Shown here piece after piece: positions 9,287-17,757 of a DNA stretch of 64,000 nt; within the stretch, counting starts at the first letter, position 1; the number at the start of each line of letters is the position of its first letter. The DNA comes from DAOUKH01 sp965261455 (GTDB lineage: Bacteria; Chloroflexota; Dehalococcoidia; SHYB01): contig OZ253453.1 of NCBI GenBank assembly GCA_965261455.1, positions 1,674,001 to 1,738,000 of the forward strand. The letters run 5' to 3'. The position numbers and the translations under genes are program-made. Below the pieces are notes generated by a model. It saw only the letters and a list, made by a program, of their open reading frames with translations, did not search any database and was not told where the DNA came from.

Positions 9287-9865
9287 CTACGCCCCAGGAC
9301 GCTGTCCGCGGTTGACCACCAGCGTCGCGGCGATCATGTCGTGCAGGGCCTGCTTCCTTTGCGTCCAGAGCGGCATCAGGAAGCCGATGAGAAGGATCAG
9401 GGTGGAGGGGATCTCGGCAAGCCACCGTCCGGTCGCGTGCAAAAAGCCGATCTGCCGGCCGTTGTAGCCGGTGACGGCGATGCCGAGCGCTAGTTTGCCC
9501 AGCGTTGCCTGGTACGGCGAGCTGTGCATCCCCGCGTAGTAGAGCCAATTCGCCACGAAGCTAATGACGTAGACCTCGATCCGGTCGTCATTCGAGCCCT
9601 GTTCCCATCCCGCGGCGGCGGCAACGATCGTGGTGATGACTATGTTCACCAGGATCAGGACGATGATGTCGATGAGCCGGGCGCCCACGCGCTTCCCGAA
9701 CCCGGCGTAGCCGGCCGAGGGAGGGGCCTGCGAGCCCGCGGGCGGCGGCGTCCCCGGCGGGACGTAGTCCGCCGGCCGCCCGACCGCCGAGCGAAGGTCG
9801 TGGCCGCAGGTGCCACAGAACGCCGCGTTGTCGCTGTTTTCGTTCGTGCAGTTCGGGCAGAACAT
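9287..9865 (-). CDS. Zinc-ribbon and RDD-domain membrane protein
   Basis: 192 residues. The N-terminus carries a double CxxC zinc ribbon (Cys 3, 6, 17, 20), then a Pro/Gly-rich linker (about 30-55), then an RDD domain starting GFGKRVGARLIDIIV. Transmembrane segments are visible near residues 62-85, around 105-125 and near 155-170. RDD proteins are poorly characterised membrane proteins, some linked to ion transport or osmotic response, so the specific role here is unknown. The gene lies 12 bases downstream of the CaiB-type gene on the same strand and may be co-transcribed. Confidence 0.8.
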   Translation of the reverse strand: MFCPNCTNENSDNAAFCGTCGHDLRSAVGRPADYVPPGTPPPAGSQAPPSAGYAGFGKRVGARLIDIIVLILVNIVITTIVAAAAGWEQGSNDDRIEVYVISFVANWLYYAGMHSSPYQATLGKLALGIAVTGYNGRQIGFLHATGRWLAEIPSTLILLIGFLMPLWTQRKQALHDMIAATLVVNRGQRPGA

Positions 9866-9877
9866 GGCGCGGTCGGG

Positions 9878-11083
9878 CTATCCCGCCGGCGGGGCGGGGA
9901 TGTCGTCGGGCCAGACAGCAACGCGCTGTTCGCGGAGCTCGCGGCGGTACGCCTCGTCATAGCCGAGTTCGGCGAGGATTTCCTCGCTGTGCTGGCCGAT
10001 CAGGGGCGGCGGACCCCAGATGTGGCCCGGCGAATCCGAGAGGCGTACCGTCTCGCCGACCTCGCGCATCATGCCGTAGGTCGGGTGCCAGTACTCGGCG
10101 ATGAGCCCGCTCTCGAGGTTGCCGTCGTCGCCGAAGAGCTTGCCTATCCCGTCGTGGGCAGAGACCTCGCAGGGGACGCCGGCGGCGTCGAGGGCGTCGA
10201 ACCACTCGCGGGCGTTCCGCTCCTTGAAACGTGCCTCCAGCGTCACGGCAAGCTCGGCGCTCGACTCCCGGGCCTCCGTCGTCACCCAGCGGGGATCGTC
10301 GGCCAGCTCGGGCGCGCCCATCGCCCCGCACATGGCGCGGAACTCGCGCTCCGTGGGCACGACGATGCAGATCCAGTCTTCCTTGGTCTCGTACAGGCGG
10401 CACATGGGACCGAAGCCGGTCTGGGCCTGGTCGAGCTCGTATTGCGGCGAGAGCGTGCCGTCGGGCAGGTAGTACATGTCGGACGTGAAGAGCATCCCCG
10501 AGACCATCTGCGGGCATTGGATCATCTGGCCATCGCCGGTCTGGGCGCGGTGATTCAGCGCCATCATGATGCCGACGGCCCCCATAAGGCCGTTGCCTGG
10601 GTCCATGTTGACCGAGGAAAGGGTCATCGTCGGAGGGTTGCCCTTGCCCGCCACGGCCGTCTCGATACCGACGAGGGCGGAGACGAGCGGCTCGAAGCCG
10701 GGCTGGTCTTTGCGGGGGCCAACGGTGCCGAAGGCGGGCGAGTACAGGTAGATGATGTCCTCGCGCAGCCCTTTCGCGGTCTCGTAGTCGATCCCCAGCC
10801 GCTCGGCGACGCCGGGCCGCATGTTGTGGGTGACCACGTCGGCCTCGGCCATCAGCTTGTGCGCGACGACCTTCCCTTCCTCCGTGCGCAGGTCGAGGGC
10901 GATGGCGCGCTTGTTCCGCTGGCAGCCGTTGAACGGACCGGGGCTGCGCCGCAGTGGGTCGCCGGTAACCTGCTCGACCTTGATTACCTCAGCCCCAAGA
11001 TCGGCGAGGAGCTTGCTCGCGTACGGCCCCGCGAAGAAGATGCCGAAGTCGAGGATTTTCAGGCCTTCCAGCGCGTAGGTCAT
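9878..11083 (-). CDS. CaiB/BaiF-type CoA-transferase family protein
   Basis: Family III CoA-transferase fold, 401 residues. The N-terminus GLKILDFGIFFAGPYASKLL followed by LGAEVIKVE is the family hallmark, and NMRPGVAERLG marks the conserved central region. Known members move CoA between carboxylic acids through an acyl anhydride on an Asp. In the loop that normally reads VDxSxxD, this protein reads GQMIQCPQMVSG, so neither conserved Asp is present. Its substrate, and whether it acts as a classical transferase, are therefore uncertain. It lies 31 bases downstream of a second CaiB-type gene on the same strand; the two could form a heteromer, as seen for some family III enzymes. Confidence 0.85.
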   Translation of the reverse strand: MTYALEGLKILDFGIFFAGPYASKLLADLGAEVIKVEQVTGDPLRRSPGPFNGCQRNKRAIALDLRTEEGKVVAHKLMAEADVVTHNMRPGVAERLGIDYETAKGLREDIIYLYSPAFGTVGPRKDQPGFEPLVSALVGIETAVAGKGNPPTMTLSSVNMDPGNGLMGAVGIMMALNHRAQTGDGQMIQCPQMVSGMLFTSDMYYLPDGTLSPQYELDQAQTGFGPMCRLYETKEDWICIVVPTEREFRAMCGAMGAPELADDPRWVTTEARESSAELAVTLEARFKERNAREWFDALDAAGVPCEVSAHDGIGKLFGDDGNLESGLIAEYWHPTYGMMREVGETVRLSDSPGHIWGPPPLIGQHSEEILAELGYDEAYRRELREQRVAVWPDDIPAPPAG

Positions 11084-11114
11084 GACGGCGGCTCCTTTCC
11101 CGGCGAACGGCGCA

Positions 11115-12251
11115 CTAGATCACGCCGAGCGCGCGCAGCCCCTCGATCTCCGCGGCCGAGTAGCCCGCCTCGGCCAACGCCTCGTCGGTGTTCGCACCGC
11201 GGGGCGGGGCCGACGACTGAATCGCCCCCGGCGTCTTCTCGAACTTCAAGTACATGCCGACCTCGTCGAGATCGCCGAGCATGGGGTCATGGACGGTCTG
11301 GACGAAGCCGTTGGGCCTTGCCTGCGGGTCGCGGAGCGCGCCGCCGGGCGGCTCGACGGGGAGGGCGGGGATGTCCTGGCGCTTGAGCATGTCGAGCGCC
11401 TCCTCGCGAGTATGCGTCGCGTACCACTCCGTGGCCCCGGCGCGCATCTCCGCCCACATCTCCTCGGTCTGCTTCTTGTCCATGAACTGGGGCATCTCGA
11501 CGCCCTCGACGAAGCGGTCGTACGCGCCCTGCGCCCCGGTGTGCATATGGAGCCACTTGCCGTCGCCGCACTGGAAGAGATCGACGAGCAGCTTGCGGTC
11601 CCAGAAGCTGACGTTGAAGCTGTCGCGGCCCTTCTCCGCGGTGGCCCACTGCATCGTGAGCATGGAGAGCGCTCCCTGACGGAGCGACGTGTCGACGTGC
11701 TGGCCGAGGCCGGTGGTCTCGCGGATGTAGAGGGCGGTCAACGTGCCGATCATGGCAAGGAAGGAAGTCGGTGTGCTCGCCATCGAGAAGCCGACGAACT
11801 TGGGGCCGTCGCGGAAGCCCGGCTGGAGCTCCTGCAGGCCCATACGGGCCTGGATCAGGCCGTCGTAGCCGGGGCGGTCGCGGTCCTCCCCATCCTGACC
11901 GTAGCCGCTGATGGAGGTGTAGACCACCCTGGGGTGCTTCGCGTGGACCGTCTCCCACCCGAAGCCGTACCGGTCGGCGACGCCGGGCTGGAACGACTCG
12001 ATGAGGACGTCGGCACCGGTGAGGAGCCGGTCGAGCGCCTCGACGCCCTCGGGCCGGAAGACGTCGAGGGTGACACTGCGCTTGCCGCGGTTCCACACGA
12101 CGTAGCCGGGATGGGCGGAGAGTGGGTCGGCCCTCGGCGATTCGATGCGAATCACGTCGGCGCCGTAGTCGGCCATGATCATACCGGCCATAGGCCCGGC
12201 GATGCCCCAGGTGAGGTCGAGGACGCGTTTGCCTGTCAGCGGACCGCTCAT
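11115..12251 (-). CDS. CaiB/BaiF-type CoA-transferase family protein
   Basis: 378 residues, family III CoA-transferase fold. The N-terminus GKRVLDLTWGIAGPMAG with DYGADVIRIE, then NRGKRSVTLD and ESFQPGVADRYG, are standard family segments. The catalytic loop reads GQHVDTSLRQGA: the first Asp is kept, but the position of the acyl-anhydride Asp is Gln. It is upstream of and co-directional with the other CaiB-type gene (9878-11083). The pair may act on the same CoA ester, but no substrate can be inferred. It is divergent from pheS, with 85 bases between the start codons. Confidence 0.85.
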   Translation of the reverse strand: MSGPLTGKRVLDLTWGIAGPMAGMIMADYGADVIRIESPRADPLSAHPGYVVWNRGKRSVTLDVFRPEGVEALDRLLTGADVLIESFQPGVADRYGFGWETVHAKHPRVVYTSISGYGQDGEDRDRPGYDGLIQARMGLQELQPGFRDGPKFVGFSMASTPTSFLAMIGTLTALYIRETTGLGQHVDTSLRQGALSMLTMQWATAEKGRDSFNVSFWDRKLLVDLFQCGDGKWLHMHTGAQGAYDRFVEGVEMPQFMDKKQTEEMWAEMRAGATEWYATHTREEALDMLKRQDIPALPVEPPGGALRDPQARPNGFVQTVHDPMLGDLDEVGMYLKFEKTPGAIQSSAPPRGANTDEALAEAGYSAAEIEGLRALGVI

Positions 12252-12336
12252 TGTGCCCGAATCCTACCAGATGCGTAGTGCGCGGTGCATCCCGCACTCG
12301 TTGACGCCTTCCCGAAGCCTTTCGTATCCTGTCTTG

Positions 12337-13344
12337 GTGATCGACCGCCTCGCCAACCTTCGCCAGGACGCGCTCGACGCGCTCGGGGCGGTGTCGTCCC
12401 CCGCCGAGCTCGAAGACTGGCGGATAACGTATTTGGGCCGCAAAGGCCCCCTCACCGAGATCCTGCGCGGGTTGGGCCAAGCCCCGCCCGAAGAGCGCCG
12501 GGAGGTAGGCGCGGCGGCCAACCGGCTCAAGCAGGAGCTCGAATCGGCCCGCGAGGCCCAAGAGGCAGCCCTGCGGGAGGCGGCGGTCGACGCGCTGACG
12601 TCGCGGGACGCGATCGACGTGACGCTGCCCGGCAGGCCGGCCCTCCGTGGCCATCTTCACCCCACGACTCTGATGATCCGCGAGATCACGGGCGCCTTCG
12701 CCGCGATGGGCTTTCAGGTGGTCGAGGGGCCCGAGGTCGAGTGGGACCGCTACAACTTCGAGGCCCTGAACATCCCGCCCGACCACCCCGCCCGCGAGCA
12801 GCACGACACCTTCTGGATCGACGAGAGGGACGACGCCGGTGCGCGGCCCATGCTCCTGCGGACACACACCTCGCCGATGCAGATCCGCTTCATGGAGAAC
12901 CACCGGCCGCCGGTGCGCGTGATCGTCCCCGGCAAGGTCTACCGCTACGAGGCCACTGACGCGACCCACGAGTGGCACTTCCACCAGGTCGAGGGTCTTG
13001 CCATCGACGAGGGCATTTCCTTCGCCCACCTGAAAGGGACGCTCTACGAGTTCGCCAAGCGCGTCTTCGGCGTCGAGCGCAAGGTCCGGTTCCGCTGCGA
13101 CTACTTCCCCTTCGTCGAGCCCGGCGCCGAGATGGCCATCGACGACGGCAAGGGCGGCTGGCTCGAAATCCTGGGCGCCGGCATGGTCCACCCCAAGGTC
13201 CTCGAAGGCGTCGGCTACGACCCGGAGCGCTACACCGGCTTCGCCTTCGGCATGGGCGTGGAGCGCATCGCCAACTTGAAGTACGGCATCGACGACGTCC
13301 GGCTCTACTACTCCAACGACGTGCGGTTCCTCCGCCAGTTCTAG
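12337..13344 (+). CDS. pheS: Phenylalanyl-tRNA synthetase alpha subunit
   Basis: Catalytic class II subunit of the alpha2-beta2 PheRS. The open frame extends upstream to 12175, but homology begins at VIDRLANLRQDALDAL. GTG at 12337 (or the adjacent TTG at 12334) is therefore chosen, giving 335 residues, near the usual 330-350. Visible are the N-terminal coiled-coil region, GRKGPLTEILR, motif 2 around RTHTSPMQIRFM, and the C-terminal motif 3 FGMGVERIANLKYGI. pheT follows after 13 bases. The region upstream overlaps the start of the divergent CaiB gene's leader. Confidence 0.93.
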   Translation: MIDRLANLRQDALDALGAVSSPAELEDWRITYLGRKGPLTEILRGLGQAPPEERREVGAAANRLKQELESAREAQEAALREAAVDALTSRDAIDVTLPGRPALRGHLHPTTLMIREITGAFAAMGFQVVEGPEVEWDRYNFEALNIPPDHPAREQHDTFWIDERDDAGARPMLLRTHTSPMQIRFMENHRPPVRVIVPGKVYRYEATDATHEWHFHQVEGLAIDEGISFAHLKGTLYEFAKRVFGVERKVRFRCDYFPFVEPGAEMAIDDGKGGWLEILGAGMVHPKVLEGVGYDPERYTGFAFGMGVERIANLKYGIDDVRLYYSNDVRFLRQF

Positions 13345-13357
13345 GCTTGTCTAACCC

Positions 13358-15757
13358 ATGAAAGCGCCACTCTCCTGGCTCCGCGACTATGTCGATATCG
13401 ACGCTGCGCCGGCGGAGCTCGCCCATAGCCTGACCTTGGCCGGCATCGAGGCCGAGGGCTTCGAGGTCGTGGGAGAGCACTGGGACGGCGTCGCCGTGGG
13501 GCTGGTGACGGCGGTCGAGCCGCACCCCAACGCCGACCGCCTCCGGTTGGCCACGGTGGACACCGGCGACGGCATGGCCCAAGTGGTCTGCGGCGCCCCC
13601 AACGTCGCCGCGGGGCAGAAGATCGCCTTCGCCCGCGAGGGGGCAACGCTCATCGACGCCCACACCGGGCGGATCTCCAAGCTCAAGGCAGCCAAGATCC
13701 GCGGCGTCGAGTCGCGTGGCATGGTCTGCTCCGAGCGTGAGCTCGGCCTCTCTGAGGAGCACGAGGGCATCCTCGTCCTCGACGACGACGCCCCCTTGGG
13801 TCGGCCGCTCGCCGACTACCTCGGCGACGTCATCTTCGACTTCGCCATCACCCCCAACCGGCCCGACCTCCTCTCGATTCTCGGCCTAGCGCGGGAGGCG
13901 GCAGCGCAGACGGGCCGCGCCGCCCGCGAGCCCGACCTCGACTACGCCGAGGAAGGCCCCGCCGCCGCATCGAAGACCAGCGTCGAGATTCTCGACCCCG
14001 ACCTCTGCCCGCGCTACATCGGCGGCGTCGTCACCGGCGTCACGATCGGCCCGTCGCCCCGCTGGCTGCGGGAGCGGCTCGCCGCCTATGGCTCGCGGTC
14101 GATCAACAACGTCGTCGATGTCACCAACTTCGTGATGCTGGAGATGGGGCAGCCGCTCCACGCCTTCGACTACGACCGCCTCGCCGAGAACCGCATCGTC
14201 GTTCGGCGCGCGCGCCCCGACGAGTGGATCACCACCATCGACGGCCAACCCCGCGAGCTCGACGCCGACATGCTGGTCATCGCCGACGCCGAGCAGCCCG
14301 TCGCCCTGGCCGGCGTCATGGGCGGCGAGGACAGCGAAGTCACCGTCGCGACGGTCAACCTGCTCCTGGAATCGGCGAACTTCAACCCGGCGAACATCCG
14401 GCGTACGTCCCAGAAGACGGGCCTCCGCAGCGAGGCCTCGATCAGGTTCGACAAGGGCCTTAGCCCAGAATTGCCCCTGCACGCCGCACGCCGTGCGCTG
14501 AAGCTCATCGCCGAGGTCGCCGGCGGCGTAGTCGCCGAAGGACTGGTCGACGCCTACCCCGACGAGCGGCCCCGTCCCACGGTGCGGCTCACCGAGGCGC
14601 GGACTGCGCTGGTGCTCGGCGCGGAGACACCATCGAGCGAGGCGTCCGAGCTCCTGGCGCGGCTCGGCTTCGCGGCACGATCCGCGGGCGCAGGCGCGCT
14701 CGACGTCACCGCGCCCTACTGGCGTACCGACATCGAGATCGAAGACGACCTCATCGAGGAGATCGCCCGCCTCAAAGGCTACGACTGGGCGCCGACGACC
14801 GGCCTCCCCGGCCGTGTCCCCGACTTCGAACCCCAGCCCATGCTCGACCTCAAGCGCGAGGTCCGGGACGAGCTACGGGCTCTCGGATTCGACGAGATCA
14901 TCACCTACTCGCTCACCAACCCCGAGGTCCAGGCCAAGTCCCGCGTCGAAGACGCGGCGGCCCTACAGGTCGTGAACCCCCTATCGAGCGAGCAGACCGA
15001 GCTGCGAAGGAGCCTCCGCGGAGGAGTGCTGCAAACGCTCGCGTCGAACGCGCGCCATGAGGACGGTGTACTGCGCCTGTTCGAGGTGGGGCGCGTCTAC
15101 CTCCCACGCACGGGCGACCTCCCCGACGAGCGGGAGACCGTGGGGGGCGCCATCACAGGCGCCCGGCGCGACCCCCACTGGGCCGGCGAGGAACCGGGAG
15201 TCGTCGACTTCTACGACGCGAAGGGCCTCCTCGACGCCCTCTTCGCGGCCCTCGGCGCAGCGCCGGAGTACGAGGCCGCGCGCGACCCGCTGCTGCACCC
15301 CGGCCGCACCGCGTCGGTGCGGGTCGGCGGCGCAGTCGTTGGACTCGTCGGCGAGCTTCACCCCAACACTCTCCGCGCCTTCGACCTCGGCGACGGCCCG
15401 TGCGCCTACTTCGAGATCGACCTGGGAGCGCTTCTCGACGCCGCACCTGCCGAGCAACGGCGATACCAGCCGCTGGCCCGCTTCCCCGGCGCCGTCCGCG
15501 ACCTCGCCCTCGTCGTCGACGAATCGCTGCCCTCGGTCAGCGTCACGGCGATGCTCGAGGCCACGCCGTTGGTGGCGGAGGCGCGTCTCTTCGACGTCTA
15601 CGCCGGCGACCGTATCGCCGACGGCAAGAAATCCCTCGCCTACCGCATGGTCTGGCAGTCGCCGGGGCGCACCCTCACCAACGAAGAGGTCGACAAGGCC
15701 CAGGCCCGCCTCCTCCAGCGTCTGGAGAAGGAGCTCGGCGCCGTCCTGCGGGGCTAG
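13358..15757 (+). CDS. pheT: Phenylalanyl-tRNA synthetase beta subunit
   Basis: Editing and tRNA-binding subunit of PheRS; 799 residues, the normal length. It begins MKAPLSWLRDYVD. A tRNA-binding (EMAP-like) domain follows (about 40-150, with PHPNADRLRLATVD and ESRGMVCSERELGL), then the B3/B4 editing domain (about 200-380, with MGGEDSEV), B5, the catalytic-like core, and a C-terminal ferredoxin-like anticodon-binding domain (from about 705, RFPGAVRDLALVVDE). It forms an operon with pheS and converges with the SDR gene after five bases. Confidence 0.95.
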   Translation: MKAPLSWLRDYVDIDAAPAELAHSLTLAGIEAEGFEVVGEHWDGVAVGLVTAVEPHPNADRLRLATVDTGDGMAQVVCGAPNVAAGQKIAFAREGATLIDAHTGRISKLKAAKIRGVESRGMVCSERELGLSEEHEGILVLDDDAPLGRPLADYLGDVIFDFAITPNRPDLLSILGLAREAAAQTGRAAREPDLDYAEEGPAAASKTSVEILDPDLCPRYIGGVVTGVTIGPSPRWLRERLAAYGSRSINNVVDVTNFVMLEMGQPLHAFDYDRLAENRIVVRRARPDEWITTIDGQPRELDADMLVIADAEQPVALAGVMGGEDSEVTVATVNLLLESANFNPANIRRTSQKTGLRSEASIRFDKGLSPELPLHAARRALKLIAEVAGGVVAEGLVDAYPDERPRPTVRLTEARTALVLGAETPSSEASELLARLGFAARSAGAGALDVTAPYWRTDIEIEDDLIEEIARLKGYDWAPTTGLPGRVPDFEPQPMLDLKREVRDELRALGFDEIITYSLTNPEVQAKSRVEDAAALQVVNPLSSEQTELRRSLRGGVLQTLASNARHEDGVLRLFEVGRVYLPRTGDLPDERETVGGAITGARRDPHWAGEEPGVVDFYDAKGLLDALFAALGAAPEYEAARDPLLHPGRTASVRVGGAVVGLVGELHPNTLRAFDLGDGPCAYFEIDLGALLDAAPAEQRRYQPLARFPGAVRDLALVVDESLPSVSVTAMLEATPLVAEARLFDVYAGDRIADGKKSLAYRMVWQSPGRTLTNEEVDKAQARLLQRLEKELGAVLRG

Positions 15758-15762
15758 GCACT

Positions 15763-16557
15763 CTAGATGAAGACGGCCTGGACCGACCCGCCGCTGGCGT
15801 CGATGACGCCGCCCGTAATCGCCCCGGCCTGCTCAGAGGCGAGGAAGGCGACGGCGTAGCCGATCTCGCGGGCCTCGACCATGCGCTTGATGGCGCGCTG
15901 CTGGGCCATGCGCCGCTCCGCCTCCGCCTCATCGATCCCTTCGCGCTTCGCCTGTTCCGCGATCCTGGTGTTGACGAGCGGGCTGCGGGTCAGGCCCGGA
16001 TGGACGACGTTGACGGTGATCCCTTCGGGGCCGAGCTCCTCGGCGAGGCTCCGGCTGGTGTGGGAGATGGCCAGGTTGCGCGCACCGCCGCTATAGCCGC
16101 TAGGCAGCCGGCCGTTCTGCCCGGCGATATTGACGATGCGTCCCCACCCCTGCTTCTTCATATGGGGCGCGACGGCCCGCGAGCAGCGCACCACGCCCAT
16201 GTACTTCACGTTCAGGTCTTCCCACATCTTCTCGTCGGTCACCGTGGCTATGGGGCCGTTGGCGAGGCCGCCCGGAACGCCGGCGTTGTTCACCAGCACG
16301 TCGACGCGCCCGAACTCGGCGACCACCTGCTCGACCATGGCGTCGACGCTGACGGTGTCGCCAACGTCGGCGACGACGGAAAAGGCGCGCCCGCCCGCGG
16401 CATTAATCTCGGCGGCGGCGGCCTCAAGAGGCTCGCGGCGCCGCGCGCAGATCGCGACGACGGCCCCCTCCTCCACCAGCACGTCGGCGATGGCCCGCCC
16501 AATGCCCTGGCTGCCCCCCGTCACAATCGCGATGCGTCCTTCAAGACCCAAGTCCAT
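15763..16557 (-). CDS. SDR-family protein lacking the YxxxK lysine
   Basis: 264 residues with a Rossmann fold. VTGGSQGIGRAIADVL near the N-terminus is the dinucleotide-binding TGxxxGIG motif, and VLVNNAGVPGG is the NNAG motif. Where the catalytic SDR triad is expected, the sequence reads NIAGQNGRLPSGYSGGARNLA. The Tyr is present, but the lysine four residues later is Ala, and the usual catalytic Ser is replaced. It may reduce a substrate by a modified mechanism or have another role. It stands alone on the minus strand, convergent with pheT. SDR substrate cannot be predicted here. Confidence 0.82.
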   Translation of the reverse strand: MDLGLEGRIAIVTGGSQGIGRAIADVLVEEGAVVAICARRREPLEAAAAEINAAGGRAFSVVADVGDTVSVDAMVEQVVAEFGRVDVLVNNAGVPGGLANGPIATVTDEKMWEDLNVKYMGVVRCSRAVAPHMKKQGWGRIVNIAGQNGRLPSGYSGGARNLAISHTSRSLAEELGPEGITVNVVHPGLTRSPLVNTRIAEQAKREGIDEAEAERRMAQQRAIKRMVEAREIGYAVAFLASEQAGAITGGVIDASGGSVQAVFI

Positions 16558-16660
16558 AGTCGAGCCCTCCGTGTTCCCTGGTACGGCGGCCAGCCTAGGC
16601 CAGCGCGGCGGCGCGGGTCAAGCGGCGGCAGGGGCGAAGGCCTATGAGTTCAGTGGACGG

Positions 16661-16727
16661 CGCGGCGTAGCTCAGCCTGGTAGCGCCCTTACCTCCCGCG
16701 GTGGAGAAGACCGGCCCCTGCCGCACC
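16661..16727 (+). pseudogene. Degenerate tRNA-like sequence (T-arm lost)
   Basis: The sequence contains a tRNA D-arm (TAGCTCAGCCTGGTAGCGC, 16668-16686) with one D-stem mismatch. An anticodon-arm-like TTACC/GGTGG follows with a six-base loop, and GCGGC (16662-16666) can pair with GCCGC (16720-16724), followed by ACC. The GGTTCRA T-loop is missing and the element is about ten bases shorter than a tRNA. It reads as a tRNA with the T-arm deleted. The amino-acid identity cannot be called. It lies just upstream of a toxin-antitoxin pair. Confidence 0.4.
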
Positions 16728-16798
16728 GCCATCGTCCTCGTCAATCACCGGCCTCGAACGCCTCCGCCTCTCCACAGGCCCCCACTCTCCTTGGAGCG

Positions 16799-16827
16799 TT
16801 GATGCATTTCTGTGTTTACACTACTAT
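16799..16827 (+). promoter_or_regulatory. Promoter of the toxin-antitoxin pair with embedded inverted repeat
   Basis: -35 TTGATG (16799-16804), 17-base spacer, -10 TACTAT (16822-16827), in an AT-rich stretch unlike the surroundings. The inverted repeat GTGT-TT-ACAC (16812-16821) fills the spacer directly upstream of the -10. That is where an antitoxin would bind for autoregulation. The site is short, so this is tentative. Confidence 0.4.
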
Positions 16828-16862
16828 TGCTTCAGATAAGTCGTCCCAAGGAGCGAAGAGCA

Positions 16863-17150
16863 ATGGAGGCCAAGAAGAAAAGACTCACTCTCGACCTGGA
16901 CCCTCCGGTACAACGGCGCTTGAAAGTCGTTGCAGCGCTCAAGGGAATAAGCATGCGCCAATATTGCCTGACTGCCATAGGCAAGGAATTGGCGAAAGAC
17001 GAAGTGCAAGGTGTCCCCGACCTGCCCTTCGGTCACGAAGCTTTGGACCGGCTAGACGCCCTCCAAAGGGAGATTTTGGGGGACAAAATTCTTCCAGGTG
17101 ATTCAGTTGACTTCATCCGGGAGGCCCGCGCGTCCAGGACCACGTCATGA
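16863..17150 (+). CDS. Ribbon-helix-helix antitoxin-like protein
   Basis: 95 residues. The ATG at 16863 is chosen because AAGGAG (16848-16853) precedes it by nine bases; the frame is open further upstream, but that part is not protein-like. The N-terminal half reads RLTLDLDPPVQRRLKVVAAL then GISMRQYCLTAI, the strand-helix-helix pattern of CopG/RHH DNA-binding antitoxins. The C-terminal half probably binds the toxin. The stop overlaps the PIN toxin start by four bases (ATGA), the classic antitoxin-first TA layout. Local base composition is more AT-rich than its neighbours, consistent with acquisition. Confidence 0.75.
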   Translation: MEAKKKRLTLDLDPPVQRRLKVVAALKGISMRQYCLTAIGKELAKDEVQGVPDLPFGHEALDRLDALQREILGDKILPGDSVDFIREARASRTTS

Positions 17151-17590
17151 ATGGGTTCGTGGTCGTGGACGCGAGTCTGGCGTTCAAGTGGCTAGTGAGA
17201 GAGGATCGCTCTGAGCAGGCTCGCGCCCTCTCGCGGTCTTGGGCCAACGAAGGAATCCGAACGGCAGCGCCGCACCTGATGCCCGTGGAGGTGACGAACG
17301 CCCTTCATCGGCGGGTGTCACGGGGTGAACTGGCGGTTGAGGACGCGGCTCGGCTTCTGGAATACTTGCTAGCGTCAGGGATCGAGTTGCACGAGACCCC
17401 TAACCTTCACGGTAGAGCCCTGGAGTTGGCAAGCCACCTCCGCCAAGGGGCGGTCTACGATGCCCATTACTTAGCGTTGGCGGAGGCCCTCGACTGCGAG
17501 TTATGGACCGCGGACGAGAGGTTCTTCCGCGCGGCGGCCGCTGTTGCTCAGAATGTCCGCTGGGTAGGCGACTTCGTTACACCGGGATAG
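17147..17590 (+). CDS. PIN-domain (VapC-like) toxin ribonuclease
   Basis: 147 residues, PIN fold. VVVDASLAFKW begins the domain. The expected four acidic metal ligands are visible as Asp8, Glu48 (MPVEVTNAL), Asp105 (VYDAHYLALAE) and Asp123 (TADERFF), so the nuclease site looks intact. Toxins of this type cleave tRNA or rRNA when not neutralised by the partner antitoxin. The gene is translationally coupled to the RHH gene upstream. Bases 17591-17757 after it hold no gene; an extended -10 (TTTGCTAGACT, 17711-17721) there may serve the next gene. Confidence 0.82.
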   Translation: MNGFVVVDASLAFKWLVREDRSEQARALSRSWANEGIRTAAPHLMPVEVTNALHRRVSRGELAVEDAARLLEYLLASGIELHETPNLHGRALELASHLRQGAVYDAHYLALAEALDCELWTADERFFRAAAAVAQNVRWVGDFVTPG

Positions 17591-17757
17591 TAAACCAGCG
17601 TCGTTAAGCCGCGGATCTTCGACAAACCTAGCCGCCGCACGCCGCGATTTCCTCTTCAGTCTCTACGATCCGGAGAGCGCCGTGGGAAGGCCGGATATTG
17701 GCAGCGCGGGTTTGCTAGACTCGGAACGACAGCCTGGGAAACGGCAAGGAGGATGGG

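Noticed and set aside
9524..11386. Long plus-strand open frame (620 codons) opposite the CaiB-type gene
   Set aside because: High-GC shadow: the encoded sequence is low-complexity Arg/Ala/Gly-rich with no motif, while the minus strand encodes clear CaiB-type proteins. Similar long frames opposite the hydantoinase, pheS, recG and flavoenzyme genes were rejected for the same reason.
11287..13191. Minus-strand 634-codon frame over pheS and the CaiB-type gene
   Set aside because: It crosses two real genes in another frame and has no recognisable domain.
16661..16727. Functional tRNA
   Set aside because: No T-loop, a D-stem mismatch and a six-base anticodon loop; too short for a working tRNA.
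17698..17721. Conventional -35/-10 promoter for the crotonase gene (TTGGCA and TAGACT)
   Set aside because: The spacer is only 12 bases; the extended -10 TTTGCTAGACT alone is a better reading, so no -35 was assigned.
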